A stretch of 64,000 nucleotides of DNA, taken from positions 3,503,489 through 3,567,488 of the forward strand of contig CM034144.1 of the NCBI GenBank assembly GCA_019914995.1, in the 5' to 3' direction. The notes below the pieces were generated by a model, which saw nothing but the letters and a program-made list of their open reading frames with translations, was not told where the DNA came from and searched no databases. How positions within the stretch are numbered: position 1 is the stretch's first letter; each line of letters opens with the position of its first letter. The position numbers were made by a program, and so were the translations under genes. Positions 37,196-47,900 of the stretch are shown here, piece after piece. Origin of the DNA: Acanthochlamys bracteata (lineage: Eukaryota; Streptophyta; Magnoliopsida; Pandanales; Velloziaceae).

Positions 37196-37553
37196 CAAAT
37201 AACTTTGAAGTCTTTGTATTTACGAAGATTGAAATAAAAATATATGTATTATAAGATTTTTAAGTGTTTCGATATTGAATTTAAAAACTTGAAGAATGCT
37301 TTACGGTGACATGAACAATCCATCGAATGCTTTATAGGGACACGAAATATAGTACTTGCAAAAATCTCACATTTGGATGCTTAACTAAAATATACAAAAA
37401 AATATAAAAAAATATTTTAGTCTTTCTATAAAAAAATATTCTTATTTACTCTTCAGTTATCAAATAAAAATAATATAAATTATTATTTTTATTCTCGTTT
37501 TCATCCAAATAATTTATTCTTATTTATTATTTTTATATTCAAACAGAACATAA

Positions 37554-37980
37554 GAGAAAACTCTATAGCAAAGCGGAAGATTTCATACACCACTTACAGT
37601 ACACTCACATGGAAGTTCACCGCAACGTGGGAGACGTTATTTGGGCACTTCTTCCTAAAGATCGGCACCCCGAAGGTTCACACAATAAGCTATCTGCTAG
37701 AAAATCCGGACCACTCGAAATTGTCCAGAAAATCAACCCAAACACATATGGCCTGCCAGACCACATCCGCACATCATGGTGTTTAATGTCAAACAGTTGT
37801 CACCTTTTCATGGTGATCTATCCAACAGTACTGCAGCCGGATCGTCATCAGCACAGTTCGTCCAAAGGGATGCGGCCACCAACGTCAGCAGCGAACCACC
37901 ATCGATTTCCATCCAATCAGAGGAAGTCGACGCCAACCAAACTGCTGCTGTTGCAGCATCGAGCTACTGGCAGTAAAACC
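37554..37980 (+). pseudogene. Gypsy integrase C-terminal segment
   Basis: The frame resumes after the PIF-type insert with AEDFIHHLQ, then VHRNVGDVIWALLPKDR and NKLSARKSGPLEIVQKI, the GPY/F-like end of gypsy integrases, followed by FNVKQLSPFHGD in a shifted frame. It joins in phase with the frame ending at 32753. Confidence 0.85.
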
Positions 37981-38467
37981 TTCTACAATTTACAACAAAT
38001 CTGGCTGACCTGTCGGCGAATAGAGAGCATGACTTGGCGGGACATGTAGTTCGTGAAAACCTACTAGTCATCTCTCTCAGATCTGGAGCGGAACCGGCAT
38101 TCAGATTGACACTGGAGAGCAAGGAACGTGGTAGCTGCTACGGCCGATACTTCGAGGTTGTCGTGTCGCCGGCATAGAGAGCTTGACGTCGTGAGCTGCT
38201 CGGATTTAAGGATGATGTGCTTCAGATCTCGAGCGCCAGCTACTACCCGGCATTTTAACGAAGCTGCGGTGCACAGGGAGGTGGTAGGAGTGGCTGAATT
38301 TTGCAGTTACTTTGTCGGTGGCATGGTGGATTCGGTGCAGTGAGTAGCTCGGCTGTGAGGGAGATTTCTGCCAATTCGCCTGAAATCACCATGGATCCGA
38401 CGAACTGCGTCGTAGTAGAGGCGCTGGCCGGAAATTCGAGGGCAAATTTTCGCCGGCGTGGGGAGGA
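37981..38467 (+). other. Gypsy 3' untranslated region and polypurine tract
   Basis: There is no retroelement domain. The segment is GC-richer than its surroundings. The purine run GGGGAGGA (38460-38467) ends immediately at the TG of the 3' LTR, as expected of a polypurine tract. Confidence 0.65.
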
Positions 38468-38701
38468 TGGTGCAGTGAGCAATCCGGTGGACGGCGTTGA
38501 CTTGTTTAAGCAGCTAGATGGGCGCAGCTGGACTACTCAATGTGGCAGCTGGAGATGAAGCCTCACTTGCTACTGTGCTTGTTGCTGGGCTTGCTGATGG
38601 GCTCACAGTCACTATTAATACACAGCGACAGCAATAATCTGATATATTTTTAATTCTCTTCACTTGACAATTTCGCAAGAATTAGAATTATTCATTTATT
38701 T
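38468..38701 (+). repeat. Gypsy 3' LTR, left part
   Basis: It starts TGGTGCAGTGAGC and aligns with the first ~235 bp of the 5' LTR. It is cut at ATTTATTT (38694-38701), the first copy of the hAT target duplication. Confidence 0.9.
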
Positions 38702-40521
38702 TTAGAGGCGGTAAACTTAGATATCATCTCAAAATTCAATCCAAAATCGATTCATTTAAATCTGATTCAGATTTATTTTTACATGAATTTGAGTTATTCA
38801 AAATTTTGACCCGATAAATTAATAAATTTGGATCATTTTCAGGTCAACATGAAATTGACCAGAATAATCCGACAAAGAGTTCCGTCGGTGTTCTACCAAG
38901 TTTCTCCGTCAGCTTCATCACCGCCATCTCAAACAACACAAACGTTACTCCATACAAACTCTTCATCGTTAACCTTGCCTTATTCTCCTCCGTCTCCTCT
39001 TCATCATCAGCCATGGTTTTGCAAAGAGATAATCAACAGCATTAGCACACCGCCGCATCTCAACACCGCAAGAGCTTCGGCAGACTTGGAACTCGACAGA
39101 TCGCATTGACAGTAGAGAACACACCGGAGCTGAGTTGATCGCAGATTTGAGAATCCATGAGCTTAGCAGAGAAGACGGCAAACCAGATGAGGTCATCAGT
39201 AGCCGGAATCGGTTAATCTTGCATTCCGGCAAGCTTAGGCGCTCAAACATTCAGGCAAGGGACAGTAATAGGAAAGCAAGGGAATGCATTGCCGCAGCTG
39301 GAGGGACCGAATCGCCGACGGTTGTGGCTTGACGGCGAAACCAGCGTCTAACTAGCACGCTCCTTCACGGCGCAATTCAAGCTATGCAGCAGTTATTGTG
39401 CGTGGGCGGAGAAGAAATAAAGAGAGCATCCCCGTGGGAAGGGAGAACGATGATCAACAGCTAGCATGGCAAGGCGACGCATCTGTGGGAGAGGAGGAAC
39501 AGTGAGAACGACAGAAAAAGAAGGGGACATGAGGAAATACAAGAATTTTCTAAAGAACTCAAAATAATGTCATATAACAAGCTTGGGCTTGAAGTTAGCT
39601 CACAAACCCTTAATTCTACGCTTTTGGCACAATAAGAAATATTATATAAACAAAAACACTCCTCGTTGCGACTTGGATGTTACCCTAATAAACATATCCA
39701 TAATTATTTATACTAACAGATTCTAAAATAGATAGCTTATTAATTAGTGTTGCACAATTCTTAATATTTTATCAAAATATAATAAAATATCATATTTCTT
39801 GTAGATAAATATCTTTGAGGTGAAAGTATTTTTTTAGCAGGACATGAATTATATATATAATAATATTAAAATAAATTTATTTTAAAAATTATTTTAAAAA
39901 ATAAACTATAAATAATTTTTTATATTTTCATATAATTCAAAGTGAAATAAAAGTAACTTCTAATAAAAAATAAAATTATAAATTTGAAAGAAACAGACCC
40001 CTGAAAAGCAATTCCGTCTCTTACATATTTCGATATGGTTCGTTGTAGAGAAACTCCGGCTGCATTTTTAAGAAGCTTTGTTCAACTCTCTCAGCGAAGA
40101 AGAAGTAGAACTACTGCTGCCAGAAGCGTTGATGTAATGTATGTGTACCAGATAGATGAATAAATCTCTGCAGTAACTTTTTTTATTCGGCAATTCATCC
40201 ATAAACTTCACAACAGAGTTGAATGCTTATATACAAGTGCTCTACTATGCATTATGTTCTACTTTTACTATTGCTATAGGCTTTCTATATGTTTCAAAAT
40301 TTTTTTCTTAATATGGACAGTATAAAAATATAAAATAAAAATTAATAATTTTAATTATTAAATAGGTCGACCCGAGTTTGACTTGGTAATTAAAAAGTTG
40401 GGTTAGAATTGATAATTTTGACTTATATCAATTTATGAATTGAGTTAGAGTGAAGAAATTCAACCTAGTTATTAAATGGGTCGACCTAAAACTGACACAT
40501 AAACCTATATTGCCAACTTCT
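38702..40521. mobile_element. hAT-type non-autonomous element in gypsy 3' LTR
   Basis: The 1820-bp insert is flanked by an exact 8-bp ATTTATTT duplication (38694-38701 and 40522-40529), the hAT target size. Its ends, ttagaggcggtaa and ttgccaacttct, resemble the TAGNGGTGGCAA termini of plant hAT elements but match each other imperfectly. The 5' LTR shows the uninterrupted site. No transposase is found. A coding-like GC-richer block sits at 38830-39540 and the rest is AT-rich. Confidence 0.8.
38844..39014 (-). CDS. Small 56-codon ORF inside the hAT-type element
   Basis: A minus-strand ATG at 39014 opens a frame starting MADDEEETEENKARLTMKSL, with GVTFVLFEMAVMKL following, and stops at 38844. 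The acidic start and the amphipathic or hydrophobic segment after it look like a genuine protein N-terminus, perhaps a captured host exon. I do not recognise the family and there is no expression evidence. Confidence 0.25.
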   Translation of the reverse strand: MADDEEETEENKARLTMKSLYGVTFVLFEMAVMKLTEKLGRTPTELFVGLFWSISC

Positions 40522-40529
40522 ATTTATTT

Positions 40530-40807
40530 CTTACCAAAATATAGGTCTTTAGTTTTTTTTCCAAAATGTAGTTTAACATAGTTAAGGACTCTTTACTTCC
40601 TCAACTATTTATATGCTTGTAAATTTTTTCAAAGGAACATTATATTTGAGTTAATTTGATACGATCTTTCCATTATTCGGCATTCATGTAATAAAAAAAT
40701 ATTGGATTTCTACTTTGCTTGTTCTGGCATTCATACAAATCAACAGAGCAAATATTGGCGTGAAGAAACTACCTTACAAGCGAGCTACCTGAAGATCTGA
40801 TGAATCA
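40530..40807 (+). repeat. Gypsy 3' LTR, right part
   Basis: It resumes at CTTACCAAAATATAGG, aligns with the second half of the 5' LTR and ends GAATCA at 40807, followed by CTACA, the decayed copy of the 5-bp target duplication. Confidence 0.9.
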
Positions 40808-41450
40808 CTACATGTGATACTAACTCCAAGGAATGGTGCAAATCGCATATTATACATATTTTTTTGATAAGTGGTGTAAAAAATTATCACATCACCAAAA
40901 TACAGATACTGGATCCGCGATCGACCATCTTTTTCAAAAAAAATTGATTGCCCTTAAAGCCTTCATTCAGAAATGAGTCAATAATACACTTAACTACAGA
41001 AGGCATAATTTTACAAATACGTATGAGCATCTCTTTGTCAGATTAACTAGGTCATGATTGTGCTTACTAATATACGTCAAATTTTTACAATTCAGTAGCT
41101 TGTTTTGTCACTCTAATTGTTGCTGGACATCTGCATTTCACCGTACTCCTACTTCTCTTCATTACTTCTTGTTTAGACTCGTGTTCAATACTTTGTCTTA
41201 GATGGCCTATGTGATTTCTAAAACGATCATAAGTCATTTGGCAAGCGGTCACTTCACCTGAGCCTCGAACACTCTTATTTATACTTCGAGCCACGGTACT
41301 AAATTCATTGGTTTTTTCATAATTTGTGTAGAACTGTTTCGCTTATTCATTGCTACTAAATGTCATCTCTGCATGCGGCAAGTTGACATTTACATTTATT
41401 GCTTTCAAAGTTGGAAAAGAAGAACCAAGCTCAAATTTGAACATTCTGAA
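40808..41450 (-). pseudogene. Old MULE transposase, N-terminal (FAR1) segment
   Basis: On the minus strand from about 41440 the frame reads MTFSSNE (stop), then KQFYTNYEKTNEFSTVARS, CQMTYDRFRNHIGH and VKCRCPATIRV, the FAR1/FHY3 DNA-binding domain. The start of the transposase core follows, with SIYFGD and MYNMRFAPFLGV near the gypsy junction. It matches the younger MULE at 44535-45300 and continues at 28919 beyond the gypsy. A large internal deletion (after the NEGF motif) and several stops make it inactive. Confidence 0.85.
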
Positions 41451-42199
41451 AATGAGCAGCAAAACTTAGAACTCAATAATTAATGAAACAATAATGCCAT
41501 GAATTTGATGCTTTACAAATATACATATATATATTGTGCAGCTCTATGCAGATCGCATTGTGGATCGTTGGATTTTGATTCAACGGTCCACGCGGACGCG
41601 CTGAGGAGTTGAGAGACCAACCAGCGCTCGAGGGTAATTTGGTAATTTTATATGAAAATTCGGCTCGCCCGTTCGAACGGATCTTCACGCGTTCATTCCT
41701 TCCATCCTTCTTCGGAGCGAGCTCGCCGCTCCATCACGAGCACCATCTCTCTCGGCCGCGCCTTCTCCTCCTTCGCCGCAGGTTTGGTTCTTCCTCATAT
41801 CTTATCGTTTCTTTTAATCACTCTTAAACTATCTCTTTTCCCGCTTCAAACCCTAGCTTTTCGTTCGTCGCCGGTGAAGCGTTTGTTCGCCGGGCAACGA
41901 TCGAAATTAGGGATAACTAAGCACTAATTCCTCTTGTCCTCCTTTTTCTATGCCTTCTAACGCTTTCAATTTCAGGATTCGCCGCCGTTCGTCGTCCGTC
42001 CTTCGTCACGGCCAGGGCGTTCGAATGCCTGCCTGCCGTTCGTGAAGAAATTTCCACAGAAGGAAATTTTTCTTCTCCTGTTGAATGTGAATGACAATTG
42101 TATGATATTTTTTAATTATATGTTCTAACACTCATTTTACTTTTAATTACAGACGAAGTTCATTTCTACTAAGTTCCTCTTCTAAGTACTACCACAGCC

Positions 42200-42256
42200 G
42201 TAAAGCTCTCCGATCGTATCTGTAAGAAACCATTACATACGGCCGGAGAGCTTTAC
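42200..42256. repeat. 19-bp-stem hairpin in left MULE arm
   Basis: GTAAAGCTCTCCGATCGTA is followed after 19 bases by TACGGCCGGAGAGCTTTAC, pairing at 17 of 19 positions. The same hairpin is present in the other arm at 48763-48819. Confidence 0.85.
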
Positions 42257-42817
42257 TCATTTTTTTACTTTTGATTGTAGATGAAATGGTATGAGATGGT
42301 AATGTGAATGAGAATGTGTATTTGGTTTCAATTTCCTGCAGTAGTATGTGAATGTGAATGACATTTTTTTGATGTTCTTTCTTTTTTTTGTTTAGTTATT
42401 CAAATTGATTGATGCTTTCAATAACTTGATAAGGGTTGTTATTTATTGGAATAATTTGATAATAACTACGCTTGTTCTTGGTTTCAATTTTATTGATTGA
42501 TGTGTTTAAATGGTTTGTAGGTTTCTAGAGCTTGCTGGGAATGCAGCAAGAGACAACAGCAACAAGAACAGCAAGAGACAACAATTAGGAACTGGACTGC
42601 AGTCAAGACCACATCTACTGGAGATGTAGATGTATATTGCTGCTTTACTTCGCAACAGAGAGAATTTATATTTTGTAATATAGGATTATGTGATGTAATG
42701 CTTTTCACTTTACAATAAATTCTGAATTTCTGTTTATGCAAACTTGTAATCAAATCTTATTCTTTTCATTGATGAAATAAGACTATATTTGAGCAACAGG
42801 AATTGCTTAGATGTTAT

Positions 42818-43069
42818 GGGCGTGTTTACCAACACCCCAAAGTGAGTTTTTTTGAAACTCACTTCCAATATAAAATATATACAAAAATTAAAATAAAATT
42901 ATTTTATTAATAAAAATTTTTTTAAAAAATATTTTTAAAATTTATTATAAATATTTTATTAATATATAATTTTATTTTTTATTAAATATTTTTAATTTTT
43001 TATTTGATTTTTTAATTTAGGGAAGTGAGTTTCAAAAAAACTCACTTCCCTTACTAAGTAAACACGCCC
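42818..43069. mobile_element. 252-bp MITE nested in the left MULE arm
   Basis: The ends GGGCGTGTTTACC and its complement are near perfect, with an inner GGAAGTGAGTTT repeat as well. TAT is duplicated on both sides (42815-42817 and 43070-43072). The right arm at about 48240 shows the uninterrupted site, so the insertion came after the arms formed. Ends and 3-bp duplication suggest a PIF/Harbinger-type MITE. Confidence 0.9.
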
Positions 43070-43259
43070 TATGTGAATGTGAATGTTAATGTGGAAAGTG
43101 AATTTGAATGTTATGTGAAACTTGTGAATATTATGTGAATGTGAATGTGGAATCATCAGAAGAGGATAGTCATGTGAATGTAGATGTGGAAATTATGCTT
43201 GCGAAGCTCACATGAGCTAGGAGTTTGGAAAGGCAATGCCAAGGGAGAAGAAGTTCACC

Positions 43260-44020
43260 TGTGAGCTAGCATAGTTGAAGGTCTCACTAGTCTCCTAACC
43301 AGTGAGCTTGTAGATGTTGAAGTTATGCTTGCAATATGCTGGCCAAGTCTTGAATTCTTTTGAATTCCTGGTCTCTTGACCAACTACCTCATTGGTCTCC
43401 TAACCAACTGCCTCACTGGTCTCCTGACCAGTGAGCTAGTAGTATAGCTCACTGGTCAGCTGTCAAGTGAGCTAGCAAGGCTCACTAGTCAGCTGCCAGT
43501 GTGCTCACCGATTTCCGACCTGCGAGCTCACCGTTCTCCAGCGAGTGAGCTGACACTTTTTTTTCCTACTGTTAATATCTGCTTGACAATGCAGCTTAAA
43601 TAAATTCAACATGCCAATTTTTTTTATCTTTTACAATGTAACTTGATAATTTTTTTTTATAACATATTCACTGGCACTGACTAGGGAGCTAACATGCTTA
43701 CTGGTCAGCTGCCACTGAGCTCACTGGTTACCTAACAGAGGGCTAGTGAGCTCACTGGTTTCCGGCCGGCGAGATCACCGGTCTCCGATGAGTGAGCTGG
43801 CACTTCTTTTTTTCTACTGTTAACAGCTGCTTGACAATGCAGCGTAAATAAATTGAACATGCCAATTTCTTTTATCTTTTACAATGCAACTTAAGAATTT
43901 TTTTGGAATATATTGAGCTTTGCTAGCTCACTGGTCAGCCGACTCTGAACTGTTAGCGAGCTCACTAGTTTCCGGCCAGCGAGCTCACCGGTCTCCAGTG
44001 AGTGAGTTGGCACTTTTTCT
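43260..44020 (+). repeat. Subterminal tandem repeats, left arm
   Basis: About three copies of a ~230-240-bp unit lie here. Each joins a block rich in CTCACTGGTCAGCTG and GTGAGCT motifs to a block reading TGACACTT, CTGCTTGACAATGCAG and CATGCCAATTT. Copies begin near 43540, 43790 and 44000. The short motif is itself near-palindromic (CAGCTG core), as in transposase-binding subterminal arrays. Confidence 0.75.
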
Positions 44021-44519
44021 CCTACGGTTAGCAGCTGCTTGATAATAAAAAATTTTATTGGATATTTTCTTGTTTACAGTTCTTATTATAAATGAAATTT
44101 TCTTGTGTTGTGAATTGTAGTTATGAATTGTTGCATTTGTACTGTATATTGTTGAAAAGAATAACCGAGTAAGCAACGTTGTATGCGTTCATGCTGAACA
44201 ATATTTCCAAGGGCAATTTGGTTATTTTACCTGTTATATTATCTGGCGGGAGAATGAACTGGTATGTGTTGTTGGCGGGAGGCTCTCTGTTCTCTGTTTA
44301 CAACAAAATATTGAGCAATTCTTCTTCTCTTTTACATCTTTCACCTCCGTTGCTTGCTATTAGTTTATTCATATTTCTCTTCTTCTTCTTGCTATGGCAC
44401 AGGAGTTAACAGGTATTCTCATTCATTCAAGCCATGAAATCACAAAAACCAAAACGATCACACACAGCTAACATTTGATTTTTATTTTTTTTCTTCCTTC
44501 GTATTTATAGGTTTCGAGG

Positions 44520-46866
44520 CCTCTTTTGCTTGTCCTGTAACGCCAAATTTAGCGATGACTTTTGAGAGTCTCGAAGCTAGAAAACAAATTTATATAAATT
44601 ACAGAAAAGCATCGGAATTTAACGCTGTTACTCGGACTAATCATAAAAGAATTTTTAACTTAATTGAAGTGAATGTATGCCAAATGACATGTGACCGTTT
44701 TGATAGTCATAGAGGCCATCGATTATAAAATACAGACGAGAGATCCCAGAAAGAAGGAAAGAAGAGAAGAAATATGAGTACGTGAAATGTGTGTGTCCTG
44801 CGAACGTAAGGATGAAGAAAGAAGGTTCTGGATTATGGGAAGTGGTTGGTTACGAAGGCAATCATAATCATAATCGAGTTAGTCCTACGAAAAGGATGTG
44901 TATGCCTATTTGTAAAAATTTGCCGGCTGCAGCTAAGAGTTTGATTGATTCATTTCGGAATGAAGGCTTACCAGTAAATAAAGTCGTTGATATAATTGAC
45001 GGACCACGAAATGATTTTGATGATAGATATTGTTGGAACCATTTATGTCGATCGAAGGAGTACAAGAAATTCATTAGTGGTGATGCTACTGCAATGTTGA
45101 ATTATTCTAAAAAAAAGAATGTAGAAGATCCAAATTTCTTTTATGCAATACAGATTGACAACGAAGCAAGGGCAAGAAATTTTTTCTGGATAGATGGTCG
45201 GTCACGTATTCAGTATTGGTATTTTGGTGATATTGTGTTCTTTGATACAACATACTGCAAGAATGTATATGATATGCCATTTGCTCCAATTACTGGAGTT
45301 ATCCAACACATGCAGTCAATCCAGTTTAGTTGCGCGTTACTTCTGGATGAGACAAAGAAATCATTTCAGTGGCTTTTTGAGACATAGCTTGTAGCTATGG
45401 ATAATTGCGCCCCATCTTCAATCATGATAGATCAATATAGGGGTATGACTGTAGCTGTCACGAAAGTATTCCTAACTACAAGACATAGATTTTGCTTGTG
45501 GCGTATTATGAAAAAATTTGCCGAAAATCTTTCACATATTTATTTCAATAAGTCAAAATTCAAAAAAGATATCAAGTCTTGTATTCAGAAAACTTATATT
45601 CCTAACACATTTGAAACGAGGTGAGAGGAATTGATGTGTGTATATGGATTACAGAAGAATGAATAGCTCAAAGCAATATATAAAATTCGAAACAAATGGG
45701 CACCAATTTATCACTTGGATACCTTTTATATCGGCATGAACACTACTTCGCGTGCCGAAGGTGTGAATGCTATTTATAAGGATTTTTTTCAACCAAGTAC
45801 CATTCTTCGAAAATTTGTATTGAAGAATGATAAGGTTTTTAGACAACTTATTGAAAGAGAAAAAAAAGAGGATTATACTAGTGAACACTCTTGCCGCATC
45901 ATTGATAGTAAGGCATTTCTTTTAAAAATTGCAGCAAAAGTGTATACGAAGAATGTGTACAATAGGTTCAAAAAAGAATTTGACAAAGCTCAACTTGAAT
46001 ATGTTTTGTACGATGATGAAAAAAATGGTGATGGTTGTGTGACTTATATTTATAAGTCTCGAATTGAAAGTGATCACCGAAAGTGGAGGGTGAAGTTCAA
46101 TTCAGCCACAAAGGAAGGTAGCTATGAATGTAAAATATTTGAATTTTTGAGAATTCCTTGTAGGCACCTTCTAAAGGTTTTTCTCGATCGTGACATAGAG
46201 CCCCCAGATCAATTTGTTCTTAAAAGGTGGATAAAAGGGGCTAACAAATATAGAGCTAAGTATGATGTTGCACCAATAAGTAGCCATGAGAAGTTTGAAC
46301 TATTGAGAACTACTCATTTTCAGATGGTTTACAATCAATTGATTTATGAAAGGGCTGAAACCGAAGAGGGATACCAGCTAATGTTGCAAGCATCACAAGA
46401 ATTATAACAGAAAGACTGATGACCCGGATAAGATTTCAGTTGATGATCTAGGTACTACAAATGAGATCTTATCGGCCCAATTGATGCCTCTCAACTTTTA
46501 CTTTTAAATCCAAACATTTCACAAACGAAGGGAAGAAAAAAACAAGAAAATGTTTACCAGAACAGTAGTAGAATGAAAGGAGGTTTAGAAAAAACTATTG
46601 CAAGAGTTAAAGCGAAGATAGATAGAAAATGTGTTTACTGTAACAATTATGGTGTTAAACATGACAAAAAAAATTGTCTTGAAAATTCAAATAGAAAGAA
46701 GAAGACAAGTAAGTAATTTGCTTAATTTTGATTCTTAATATATTATATTTTTTTTTGAGAAACTATTTGAAATTGACATTTGTCTTCACTTTCTTATGTG
46801 ATAGTTGTTGATATAGACGATGAAGACAAAAACACAAGTGAAGATGACAACAATGCTTATGAATAG
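44520..46866 (+). pseudogene. FAR1-type MULE transposase (recently inactivated)
   Basis: Domain order: FAR1/FHY3 N-terminus (MTFESLEARKQIYINYRKAS, CQMTCDRF, then CVCPANVRM), MULE DDE core (FFDTTY near 45240, SIMIDQ near 45425, then YHLDTFYIGMN and TSRAEGVN), a SWIM-like finger (YECKIFEFLRIPCRHLLKVF near 46115, lacking one of the usual cysteines), and a CX2CX6HX4C zinc knuckle (CVYCNNYGVKHDKKNC near 46628). A likely intron (GTAAGT about 46709 to GATAG 46804) leads to an acidic tail ending at 46866. From 44782 to 46407 the frame is kept and only three in-frame stops break it (45385 TAG, 45622 TGA, 45664 TAG). A frameshift lies near 44725 and further damage near 46405. Confidence 0.88.
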
Positions 46867-46989
46867 CTATTCGCTTGGAGTAGCTATTACATTTGTATGT
46901 ACTATCAACTAATTGTATTATTGTTTTGTTGTTTTTGGATAAGCACTTGATTTGTATTCAATCTTATTACATTGTATATATGTTGTTTT

Positions 46990-47900
46990 CATATGAAAGT
47001 GAAGATATCAGGTAACCAGTGAGCTCACTAGCAGCTTAGAGGCAGCTGACCAGTGAGCTTATTAGCACACTGGTTAGTGCCAGTGAACTTGTTAGCTTAC
47101 TGGTCAGCTGCCTTAAGCTAGCAAAGCTCAATATGTTTAAAAAAAAAAAGTTCTCAAGTTGCATTGTAAAAGAAAAAAGAAATTGATATGTTCAATTTAT
47201 TTAAGCTGCATTGTCAAGCAGCTATTAACAGCAGGAAAAGAAAGTTCCAACTTACTCACCAGCCGGAAACCAGTGAACTCACTGTCAGGTAACCAGTGAG
47301 CTCACTAGCAGTTCAGAGTCAGTTGAGTAGTGAGCTTGTTAGCTCACTGGTCAGCTGCTAGTGAGCTAGCAAAGCTCAATATGTACAAAAAAAAAAAATT
47401 TCGCAAGTTGCACTGTAAAAGATAAAAGAAATTGGCATGTTCAATTTATTTAAGTTGCATTGTCAAGCAGTTGTTAACAATAGGAAAAAAAAGTGCCAAC
47501 TCACTCACCAAAGATCGGTGATCTCGCCGGCCGGAAACGAGTGAGCTCACGAGCCCTCTGTCAGGTAACTAGAGAGCTCAGTGGCAGCTGACCAGTGAGC
47601 ATGTTAGCTCACTGGTCAATGCTAGTAAACTAGCAAAGCTCAATATGTTAAAAAAAATTTTTCTCAAGTTTGCATTGTAAAAGATAAAAGAAATTGGCAT
47701 GTTCCATTTATTTAAACTGCATTATCAAGCAGCTGTTAATAGCAGAAAAAAAAAAGTGTCAGCTCACTCGCCGGAGACCGGTGAACTCATGGGTCGGAAA
47801 CTAGTGAGCGCACTGGCAGCTGACCAGTGAGCGTTGCTAGCTCACTTGACAACTGACCAGTGAGCTATACAAGCTCACTAGTCAGCTGTCAAATGAGCTA
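46990..47900 (-). repeat. Subterminal tandem repeats, right arm
   Basis: There are three clear copies (blocks near 47100-47260, 47350-47560 and 47600-47830) of the same unit as in the left arm, inverted. Each includes GCTAGCAAAGCTCAATATG, an A-rich run, AAATTGGCATGTTCAATTTA and GCATTGTCAAGCAG. Confidence 0.75.

Larger units (their letters stand above)
32754..37550 (+). mobile_element. PIF/Harbinger-type non-autonomous element carrying host gene fragments (Pack-type)
   Basis: The insert begins gggtctgtttggaataag and ends ttcaaacagaaca, with an exact TAA duplication at 32751-32753 and 37551-37553, the target size and sequence of PIF/Harbinger. Removing it restores a continuous gypsy integrase frame, which fixes both ends to the base. 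The 4797-bp interior encodes no transposase. It holds the last two exons of a TMEM208/SND2-like gene, an SSRP1 fragment, another coding-like exon, and a solo LTR. The left 180 bp contains two nested hairpins (for example around 32795 and 32860). Confidence 0.85.
28920..40807 (+). mobile_element. Ty3/gypsy retrotransposon, nearly full length but dead, with nested insertions
   Basis: The element has two LTRs (28920-29454, and 38468-38701 plus 40530-40807), a primer-binding site, gag, RT-RNase H and integrase in gypsy order, and a purine tract before the 3' LTR. Its 5-bp flanks are CTATA (28915-28919) and CTACA (40808-40812), a decayed target duplication. After subtracting the 4.8-kb PIF-type and 1.8-kb hAT-type inserts, about 5.3 kb of gypsy sequence remains, which is a normal size for a compact gypsy element. 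It lies inside the old MULE transposase, whose halves rejoin when the gypsy is ignored. Confidence 0.92.
41568..44060 (+). repeat. Left inverted arm of the younger MULE
   Basis: It is the mirror of 46985-49544. It holds a GC-rich leader (41600-42060), the hairpin at 42200-42256, 'gaatgtgaatg' motifs, a MITE (42818-43069) absent from the other arm, and subterminal tandem repeats from about 43260. Short ORFs in it, such as that at 41652-41927, recur in the other arm only because the arms are copies. Confidence 0.85.

Noticed and set aside
41537-41567. Possible outer extension of the left MULE terminus (gtgcagctctatgcagatcg)
   Set aside because: There is no counterpart at the right end, so I kept the boundary where the two arms still match.
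41609-41927. GC-rich ORFs of 72-91 codons, mirrored at 49185-49503
   Set aside because: They recur only because the MULE arms are inverted copies of each other; probably an untranslated leader.
43260-44020. Regularly spaced short repeats that could suggest a CRISPR-like array
   Set aside because: Repeat length, spacing and the plant transposon context rule this out; they are subterminal MULE repeats.
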